10,499 nucleotides of DNA from Deltaproteobacteria bacterium (GTDB lineage Bacteria; Desulfobacterota; Desulfovibrionia; Desulfovibrionales; Desulfovibrionaceae), in the NCBI GenBank assembly GCA_025350085.1, contig JANXYI010000388.1, positions 1 through 10,499 on the forward strand. Reading direction: 5' to 3'. A model generated the notes under the pieces. That model had not been told where the DNA came from. It saw only the letters and a program-made list of their open reading frames with translations, and ran no database searches. The position numbers and the translations under genes are program-made. Shown here one piece after another: positions 5,702-10,499 of the stretch; position 1 is the stretch's first letter, and every line of letters starts with the position of its first letter.

Positions 5702-6475
5702 GTGGACGTGCGTATCCTGGATCTCAAGCGCCGTGCCCGCGATCTGGCCGTGTCCCGGGCGCAGTCGGCCTTCTCGCTGGAATGCGCCGAGGAGCTGACC
5801 TACGCGCGCGATCTTTTCTTCGAGCACCCGCTGCTGCTGCGTCTGCAGGGCGACGCCCTGGGCTTTTTGAACGAGGCCTGCGGCCTGGGTGTGGAGCACG
5901 GCAAGCGCGTGGCCATGGACGCCGCGACCCTGGTCCTGACCGAGCCCTCGGGGCTTGCGCCGGAGGAGCGCCGCAGGCTGGCCGCCCTGGCCGAGATGGC
6001 CGGGCTGCTGCACGACGCCCTGCGCCACGAGGACGACCACGCCGAGCGGGGCGCGGACCTCTGCCTGCGCATCCTGCGCGGCTACGCCGTGACGCCCGAG
6101 GAGCGGCTGTGGATCGCCGGGGCCGTGGCCGGGCATGAAAGCGGCGGCCCGCAGCACCAGGGCGCCTCGGAGTCGGCCCGGCTGCTGGCCGGGGCCGTGC
6201 ACGATGCCGACGTCTTCCGCTACGGGCCGGACATCTTTGCCACCATCCTCTGGGAATTGTGCGAGTGCGACGAATGGCCCCTGGAGAAGATCGCCCGGAC
6301 CTTCCCCGAGGGCGTGGCCCGCGCCCGCTCCCTGGCCGACGGGGCCGACAGCTTCCGCACCGAGGGCGGCCGACGCTACGGGCCGCAGCTCTTGACCGAG
6401 GGGCTGGACCTGGCAATAGAATATGAACGCATGCTGGGCCAGATCCTGGCCGCAACCTCCGAGACCAACGCGTGA
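5702..6475 (+). CDS. HD-domain protein (predicted metal-dependent phosphohydrolase)
   Basis: A 257-aa protein with the spaced metal-binding pattern of the HD superfamily: H66 in VEHGKRVAMDA, the H104-D105 doublet in MAGLLHDA, H113 in EDDHAERGA, H145 in VAGHES, and D168/D170 in VHDADVFRYG. No signal peptide, membrane helix or output domain is seen, so it should be a soluble cytoplasmic enzyme. HD proteins hydrolyse nucleotides, (p)ppGpp, cyclic di-nucleotides or other phosphoesters; nothing here tells which. It starts at GTG 5702, with AGGAG (5691-5695) at the end of rpoH six bases upstream, so its translation is probably coupled to rpoH. It ends in TGA at 6475, 11 bases before the TPR gene. 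The HD assignment is good; the substrate is unknown. Confidence 0.82.
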   Translation: MDVRILDLKRRARDLAVSRAQSAFSLECAEELTYARDLFFEHPLLLRLQGDALGFLNEACGLGVEHGKRVAMDAATLVLTEPSGLAPEERRRLAALAEMAGLLHDALRHEDDHAERGADLCLRILRGYAVTPEERLWIAGAVAGHESGGPQHQGASESARLLAGAVHDADVFRYGPDIFATILWELCECDEWPLEKIARTFPEGVARARSLADGADSFRTEGGRRYGPQLLTEGLDLAIEYERMLGQILAATSETNA

Positions 6476-6478
6476 GGA
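6474..6478 (+). promoter_or_regulatory. Ribosome binding site deciding the TPR lipoprotein start
   Basis: GAGGA with an eight-base spacer to ATG 6487. A GTG at 6472 overlapping the previous TGA is in frame but lies over this Shine-Dalgarno, so ATG 6487 is the better start. Confidence 0.7.
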
Positions 6479-6486
6479 CAGATCCA

Positions 6487-8286
6487 ATGCCCACGAGTCT
6501 TCCCGCCCGCCGCCCGGCCCGCCGCCAAGTCCGGGCCCTGGCCGCTCTTCTGGCCCTGAGCCTAGCCTGCACGGCCTGCGGCACCCTGCGTACCGAACCC
6601 GCCCGGCCCCTGCCCATGACCAGCGCCGCGGCCAGCACCTATGACTACCTGGAGTTCCAGGCCCTGTCCCAGCAGATGACGCGCACCGCGGTCCTCTCGC
6701 GCAACTCGCCCGAGGCCTTTGCCCGCATCCTGGAGCTCCAGAAGGCCGCGGCCCAGGCCATCGACCGGGTCATCGCGCGCGAACCCGCGCCCTCGCTCTA
6801 CATGGACAAGGCCTTCCTGTACTGGAACCCGGAACAGGCCGGGGAGGCGAGAGCGGCCCTGGAGGCCGGGCTGCGCCAGTTCCCGGACGACTACAACCTG
6901 AACGCTGCCCTGGCCAACGCGCATCTTCTGGAGAACAACACGGCCGCCGCGGCCGCGGCCATCAGCGGCTATCTGGCCCGGCACGAGAACATGCCCCTGC
7001 GTGAGCGCCTGGGCCAACTGTACATCGACTCCGACCAGGCCGAGAAGGGCCTGGAGACGCTGCGCAAGATTCCGGCCAAGGACCGCACCAGCGACGCCCA
7101 GTACCAGATCGCCAGGGGCGAGGCGCGCCTGGGCCACCGCAAGGCCGCCATCGAGTCCCTGAAGAAGCTGACCAAGAAGGCCCCGGAGTTCCTGGAGGCC
7201 TGGGTTGAGCTGGCCTTCCAGCAGGAGATGGAGAAGGACTACGCCGCGGCGCTCTCCACCTATTCCCAGATCCTGGACCTGGGCGAGACCCGCGAGGACA
7301 TCCGCCAGCGCATCGAGAACGGCGGCGGCGAGGGCCGCGAGGACATCCGCCTGCGCGTGGTGGGGCTGTACCTCAAGCTGAACAACCCGGACAAGGCGCT
7401 GGCCGCGGCCCTGGCCGGGTCGGGCAGCAAGAGCTTCGTGCTCGCGGCGTCCCTGCTCTTCCTCAGCGAAAACTACACGGCCCAGGCCAGCACCCTCCTG
7501 GACGTGTTGGCGAGCACCCCCCCGGTGCCCGGCGAGTACTTCTTCTACAAGGCCGTCATCGCCAACGACGGCGAGAACAATCCGCAGAAGGCCCTGCAGT
7601 TCCTCGACCTGGTGCCCGAGGGCGACCCCCACTACAGCCAGGCCCTGCAGTTCCGCATCCAGCTGCTCTACGGCCTGGGCCGCGAGAACGAGGCCCTTGA
7701 GCTCATGGAGCAGGGCAAGCGCCTGTCCCCCGGCCAGTCGCGCTTTCCGCTCCTGCAGGCGGGCTTCCTTCTGGAGAAGAAGCGCCTGCCCGAGGCGCGC
7801 GAGGTGCTGGAGACGGCGCTCAAGGACCGGCCCGAGGACGAGGACCTGCTCTACCAGCTGGGCGCGGTGCTGGACCGGCAGGGCGAGCGCGCCAAGGCCC
7901 TGGCCGTGATGCAGCGCATCGTGGACAAGAACCCGGAGCACGCCGACGCGCTCAACTACATCGGCTACACCCTGGTCGAGGAGAACCGCGAGCTCGAGCG
8001 CGCGCTCTCGTTCATCAAGAAGGCCGACAAGCTCAAGCCCGAGAACGGCTACATCGTGGACTCCCTGGCCTGGGCCAACTACCGCCTGGGTCGGCTGGAC
8101 GAGGCCTGGAAGCAAATCCAGCGCGCCGTGGGCCTAGCCCCGGACGACCCCACCATGTGGGAGCATTACGGCGACATCGCCCGGGACTCGGGCCGCCGCG
8201 ACAAGGCGGTCAAGGCCTACAAGACCGCGCTCAAGCTGAAGCACGAGGCCCCGGAGCGTGTGCAGAAGAAACTCAAGGGGCTGTAA
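6487..8286 (+). CDS. TPR-repeat lipoprotein
   Basis: A 599-aa protein with an Arg-rich N-terminus and a hydrophobic stretch VRALAALLALSLACTAC (15-31) ending in two cysteines (C28, C31), consistent with a lipoprotein signal peptide although neither cysteine has a perfect lipobox. The rest is almost all helical tetratricopeptide-like repeats, clear at about 235-265, 385-415, 420-448, 453-482, 487-516, 521-550 and 555-584, with typical A/G-x-x-x-x-x-G/N-x-x-x-x-A spacing. Such proteins are scaffolds for protein contacts, here probably at the periplasmic face of a membrane. A short internal duplication repeats REDIRxR at 269-275 and 284-290. It lies between the HD gene (11 bp away) and a LolB-like gene (4 bp away). 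A TPR gene followed by lolB is also the order in many beta- and gammaproteobacteria (known order, recalled not searched), which supports a role tied to the outer membrane. No enzyme domain is seen. Confidence 0.88.
   Translation: MPTSLPARRPARRQVRALAALLALSLACTACGTLRTEPARPLPMTSAAASTYDYLEFQALSQQMTRTAVLSRNSPEAFARILELQKAAAQAIDRVIAREPAPSLYMDKAFLYWNPEQAGEARAALEAGLRQFPDDYNLNAALANAHLLENNTAAAAAAISGYLARHENMPLRERLGQLYIDSDQAEKGLETLRKIPAKDRTSDAQYQIARGEARLGHRKAAIESLKKLTKKAPEFLEAWVELAFQQEMEKDYAAALSTYSQILDLGETREDIRQRIENGGGEGREDIRLRVVGLYLKLNNPDKALAAALAGSGSKSFVLAASLLFLSENYTAQASTLLDVLASTPPVPGEYFFYKAVIANDGENNPQKALQFLDLVPEGDPHYSQALQFRIQLLYGLGRENEALELMEQGKRLSPGQSRFPLLQAGFLLEKKRLPEAREVLETALKDRPEDEDLLYQLGAVLDRQGERAKALAVMQRIVDKNPEHADALNYIGYTLVEENRELERALSFIKKADKLKPENGYIVDSLAWANYRLGRLDEAWKQIQRAVGLAPDDPTMWEHYGDIARDSGRRDKAVKAYKTALKLKHEAPERVQKKLKGL
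7282..7356 (+). repeat. Internal 45-bp-period direct duplication in the TPR gene
   Basis: CGCGAGGACATCCGCC occurs exactly at 7291-7306 and 7336-7351. The match extends, with a few changes, from GGCGAG (7282, 7327) to GCGC, giving about 30 bp repeated at a period of 15 codons. It encodes GETREDIRQR and GEGREDIRLR. Confidence 0.75.
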
Positions 8287-8290
8287 GGGC

Positions 8291-9250
8291 GTGACCATCC
8301 TGCGCCGATTCCGCTTCCCGGCCGGTCTGGCGGCTCCAGTCCTGCTGTTGGGCCTGCTGTTGGCCCTGCTGCTGGCCGTGGCGGCCTGCGCGCCCAGGGT
8401 CGACCTGCCGCGCTTTGCCGAGGCCGAGGCCAACCTGGCGGCCTTCCAGGCCCGGTTCGTGGACCCGGCGGTGGCTGCCAGCGGGGTGGACCTGCGCGCC
8501 AGCCTGCTCTATTCCACGCCAAGCCGCTCCAACCGCACCGACCTGCAGATCTACGGCGACTATGGCCGGCCCCTGCGCCTGGACGTGCGCGCCGGGTTCG
8601 GCAGCATGGTCGCGCTCATGCGCGAGGACGCGGCCGGGCTCTTGGCCTACTACCCGGACAAGAAGGCGGCCTACGCGCACATGGACCCGGTCATCGGCGC
8701 GCAACTGCTCGGCCTGCCCTTTCCCTTTGCCCTGCGCGACCTGGCCCTGGTGCTGGCCGGGCACTTCGGCACCCTGGTGCCTGCGGCTGCGCCCCCGCAG
8801 GGTGTGCGCGCTCAGCCCGGCGGCGGCTTTGTCTACAGCTTTGCCAAGGGCCCGGTGCGGCTCCTGGTGGTGGACGTCTACGGCCGCCCGGAGCGCATGG
8901 AGGGCGAGCTGTCGCGCCATTTCAAGACCCAGGCCGAGCGCGAGGGCGCCAAGATCACCGGCGCGCGCACGTGGAGCCTGGTTTTCTCCGGCTACCCCGA
9001 GGAGGACGGCGACCCTCTCGGCCCGGCGCGCATCCTGACCCTAAGCCTGCCCGGGAGCGAGAGCGCGGTGCTGCGCGTCAAGGGCTTGAGCGAGCGCGAC
9101 CAGCCCTGGCCGCTCAAGGCGCTCAGCCTGGCCCCGCCCGCGGACACGCGCTTCATGGCCCTGGACCGGGTCTCCGCGCCGCCCGCAGGCATCACCGATG
9201 TGGTCACCGGCAGCGAGAACGAACAACCCCAGGGGAAGTCGCATGGCTGA
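8291..9250 (+). CDS. LolB-like outer-membrane lipoprotein (probable)
   Basis: A 319-aa predicted lipoprotein: two or three Arg after the start, a long hydrophobic helix (about 11-32) and a canonical lipobox V-A-A-C with Cys33. The mature part is rich in beta-strand-like alternation with aromatic residues (DLQIYGDYGRPLRLDVRAGF, 84-103; FVYSFAKGPVRLLVVDVYGRP, 180-200), as expected for the half-barrel LolA/LolB/DUF4292 fold, and LGLPFPFALRDLALVLAGHF (140-159) resembles the loop region of that family. LolB receives lipoproteins from LolA and inserts them in the outer membrane. The assignment rests on the fold pattern, lipobox, length and the TPR-gene neighbour, so it is moderate. The start is GTG 8291, with AAGGGG ten bases upstream at the end of the TPR gene; an in-frame GTG at 8258 inside the TPR gene would put a charged tail before the signal peptide. 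It overlaps the next gene by 8 bp. Confidence 0.72.
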   Translation: MTILRRFRFPAGLAAPVLLLGLLLALLLAVAACAPRVDLPRFAEAEANLAAFQARFVDPAVAASGVDLRASLLYSTPSRSNRTDLQIYGDYGRPLRLDVRAGFGSMVALMREDAAGLLAYYPDKKAAYAHMDPVIGAQLLGLPFPFALRDLALVLAGHFGTLVPAAAPPQGVRAQPGGGFVYSFAKGPVRLLVVDVYGRPERMEGELSRHFKTQAEREGAKITGARTWSLVFSGYPEEDGDPLGPARILTLSLPGSESAVLRVKGLSERDQPWPLKALSLAPPADTRFMALDRVSAPPAGITDVVTGSENEQPQGKSHG

Positions 9251-9557
9251 CCAGAACCAGGACTTTGGCATGGCGCCGGAGCGGGAAGTGAAGCCCGGCC
9301 TCATCGGCACGTTCACCCTGGGCCTCAAGGTCTGGGCGCGGGAGATGCGGCGTATTCTAACGGGCCAGGCCAAGCGCCATGAGGTGCGGCAGCTTGAGGC
9401 CCGGCTGCGCGAGGAGATGGCCGTGCTGGCCCGGCTGGACGGCTCGGGCCGCGCCACCCCCGGCCCGGAGCGCGATCTCTGCCTCAGGCAGATCGAGATG
9501 CTCAAGGCCGAGATCGCCCGGCTCAGGCGCGAGGAAGAGGCCACGGAACCCAGGTAA
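9243..9557 (+). CDS. Small coiled-coil protein of unknown function
   Basis: Not recognised as a named family. A 104-aa soluble, highly charged protein. Residues 18-40 (PGLIGTFTLGLKVWAREMRR) are moderately hydrophobic and amphipathic and could touch a membrane or partner. Residues 42-66 and 76-99 are two heptad-rich helices (HEVRQLEARLREEMAVLARL and LRQIEMLKAEIARLRREEE) joined by a Gly/Pro turn (67-75), suggesting a helical hairpin or a dimeric coiled coil. There is a single Cys at 80 and no signal peptide. The start is ATG 9243, preceded by AGGGGAAG within the LolB-like gene and overlapping its stop by 8 bp, so translation is coupled. Base composition and codon use match its neighbours, so it is a real gene rather than a shadow. 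Confidence 0.78.
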   Translation: MADQNQDFGMAPEREVKPGLIGTFTLGLKVWAREMRRILTGQAKRHEVRQLEARLREEMAVLARLDGSGRATPGPERDLCLRQIEMLKAEIARLRREEEATEPR

Positions 9558-9589
9558 CGACCCAGATGATTGGCCGGGCGCGAGCCCGC

Positions 9590-9595
9590 AGGAGG
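9590..9595 (+). promoter_or_regulatory. Consensus ribosome binding site of rpiB
   Basis: AGGAGG, eight bases before ATG 9604; the strongest Shine-Dalgarno in the window. It lies in the 46-bp gap after the coiled-coil gene, which contains no obvious terminator or promoter. Confidence 0.75.
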
Positions 9596-9603
9596 TTGCC
9601 CGC

Positions 9604-10068
9604 ATGACCAAGACCATCCTTTTGGCCTCCGACCACGGGGGCTTTGCCCTCAAGACCGCGCTCATCCAGGCCCTGCGCAAGGACGACTGCCGGGTGGAGG
9701 ACCTGGGGCCGGACTGCACGACCTCCTGCGACTACCCGGCCTTTGCCGACAAGCTGGCCCAGCGCCTGCTGGCGTCCGGGGAGGAGGGGCAGAACGGCAT
9801 GCTGCTCGGCATCCTCATCTGTGGCACGGGCCTGGGCATGAGCATGGCCGCCAACCGCCACCCGGGCATCCGCGCCGCGGTGTGCACCAACGAGTTCATG
9901 GCCCGCATGGCCCGGGCGCACAACAACGCCAACGTGCTCTGCCTGGGCGAACGCGTGGTGGGGCTGGGCCTGGCGCTGGACATCATGCACACTTTCCTGG
10001 CCGCGCCCTTTGAAGGCGGCCGCCATTTGCGGCGCATCGAGCAGTTCGAGACGCATTCCATGGCCTAA
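9604..10068 (+). CDS. rpiB: Ribose-5-phosphate isomerase B
   Basis: Interconverts ribose 5-phosphate and ribulose 5-phosphate in the non-oxidative pentose phosphate pathway. The 154-aa length is normal for RpiB/LacAB proteins. Visible are the N-terminal [10 protein letters not shown] (8-17) with D10-H11, the DYP loop (43-45), the catalytic-Cys anion-hole segment [20 protein letters not shown] (70-89) with Cys73, the conserved [13 protein letters not shown] (105-117), and the basic phosphate-binding tail GGRHLRRI (138-145). No motif is missing. Related enzymes such as allose-6-phosphate or galactose-6-phosphate isomerases share this fold, but pairing with transketolase 71 bp downstream fits ribose 5-phosphate. 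It has an excellent Shine-Dalgarno and no clear promoter of its own, so it is probably at the end of the rpoH run or read through from it. Confidence 0.95.
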   Translation: MTKTILLASDHGGFALKTALIQALRKDDCRVEDLGPDCTTSCDYPAFADKLAQRLLASGEEGQNGMLLGILICGTGLGMSMAANRHPGIRAAVCTNEFMARMARAHNNANVLCLGERVVGLGLALDIMHTFLAAPFEGGRHLRRIEQFETHSMA

Positions 10069-10105
10069 AGGCGCGAGCTGAAAGCCAAGGCCTAGACAGC
10101 AACCC

Positions 10106-10119
10106 GACGGTACGCCGTC
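10106..10119 (+). other. Perfect short hairpin in the tkt leader
   Basis: GACGG-TACG-CCGTC is a five-pair stem with a four-base TACG loop, lying 20 bases before the tkt ATG and 37 bases after the rpiB stop. The following bases (CAAACG) are not a T tract, so it is not a standard terminator. It may protect or process the rpiB-tkt transcript, or bind a protein as an inverted repeat. Confidence 0.45.
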
Positions 10120-10139
10120 CCAAACGAGGACCGGATTCC

Positions 10140-10499
10140 ATGCAGCAGACCATCGCCCCTGACCAGCTTGTGGTGAACACCCTGAAAGGGCTCATCATGG
10201 ACGCCACCCGCGCCGCCGATTCCGGACATCCGGGCGGGGCCATGAGCTCCGCGGACTTCGCGTCCGTGCTCTATTCGGAGTTTTTGCGCTTCGACCCGGA
10301 GCGCGCCAACTGGTTCAACCGCGACCGCTTCGTGCTCTCCGCCGGGCACGAGTCGGCCCTTCTGTACGGCCTGCTGCACCTGGCCGGGTTCATCGACGTG
10401 GACGACCTGCGCGGCTTCCGGCAGCTGGGCAGCCGCACCCCGGGCCACCCGGAGCACGGCGAGACCCCGGGCGTGGAGGCCACCACCGGACCGCTGGGC
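10140..10499 (+). CDS. tkt: Transketolase, N-terminal part (cut by window edge)
   Basis: A thiamine-diphosphate enzyme moving two-carbon ketol units in the pentose phosphate pathway. Only the first 120 codons are present, open to the right edge. The PP-domain start is clear: [20 protein letters not shown] (21-40) with His30, the [20 protein letters not shown] stretch (62-81) with His70, [17 protein letters not shown] (90-106), and TGPLG (116-120), the start of the TPP-contacting loop. The GHES variant replaces the more usual GHGS/GHAS. ATG 10140 is chosen for GAGGA (10126-10130) nine bases upstream and for its match with known transketolase N-termini. It follows rpiB by 71 bp. The N-terminal-half proteins of split transketolases can look similar, so full length must be judged beyond the window. 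Confidence 0.94.
   Translation, partial: MQQTIAPDQLVVNTLKGLIMDATRAADSGHPGGAMSSADFASVLYSEFLRFDPERANWFNRDRFVLSAGHESALLYGLLHLAGFIDVDDLRGFRQLGSRTPGHPEHGETPGVEATTGPLG

Noticed and set aside
4652..6487. Long minus-strand open frame over rpoH and the HD gene
   Set aside because: Shadow of real coding sequence on the plus strand, with low-complexity composition and no domain pattern.
6562..8115. Long minus-strand open frame over the TPR gene
   Set aside because: Shadow frame; composition is Leu/Val/Gly/Gln-rich with no recognisable motif, and the TPR repeats on the other strand explain the conservation.
8258..8290. Upstream GTG start for the LolB-like gene
   Set aside because: It would lie inside the TPR gene, lacks a better Shine-Dalgarno and would add a charged, Cys-containing tail before the signal peptide. 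GTG 8291 gives a normal lipoprotein signal.

Overview
The window is GC-rich (roughly two-thirds G+C by eye) and densely packed with genes. It looks like chromosomal core DNA from a Desulfovibrio-like sulfate reducer (Desulfovibrionales). The reasons are the strong G/C third-position bias, a MetH without the reactivation domain, metH lying divergent to an RpoH-type sigma factor, and the followers of rpoH (HD-domain protein, TPR lipoprotein, LolB-like lipoprotein). The taxonomic call is inference from gene content and was not checked by a search. I see no mobile element, CRISPR array, rRNA, tRNA or convincing prophage.

Layout. The window is built around one divergent intergenic region at 4478-4723. 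Leftward (minus strand) from it run metH (cobalamin-dependent methionine synthase, no activation domain), then a 123-bp gap with a hairpin and a good sigma70-type promoter, then a tight run of tlpA-like thioredoxin lipoprotein, GNAT acetyltransferase (N-acetylglutamate-synthase-like), hpt (hypoxanthine phosphoribosyltransferase) and a zinc-ribbon protein cut by the left edge. Rightward (plus strand) run rpoH (sigma-32 type), HD-domain protein, TPR lipoprotein, LolB-like lipoprotein, a small coiled-coil protein, rpiB (ribose-5-phosphate isomerase B) and the start of tkt (transketolase), cut by the right edge.

How they may work together. The rightward genes are spaced 3, 11 and 4 bp apart or overlap by 8 bp from rpoH to the coiled-coil gene, so they are probably one transcription unit. 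That would put a heat-shock sigma factor with two predicted lipoproteins, one of them LolB-like (outer-membrane lipoprotein delivery). rpiB and tkt then form a pentose-phosphate pair. The leftward set mixes methionine synthesis, an extracytoplasmic thiol-disulfide protein, an amino-acid acetyltransferase and purine salvage. It reads as housekeeping genes packed together rather than one pathway.

I did not find an obvious new defence or mobile system. The points most worth a second look are a possible fourU-like RNA thermometer in the rpoH leader, the repeated acidic Trp motif in the zinc-ribbon protein, the small coiled-coil protein of unknown function, and the coupling of rpoH to lipoprotein genes.
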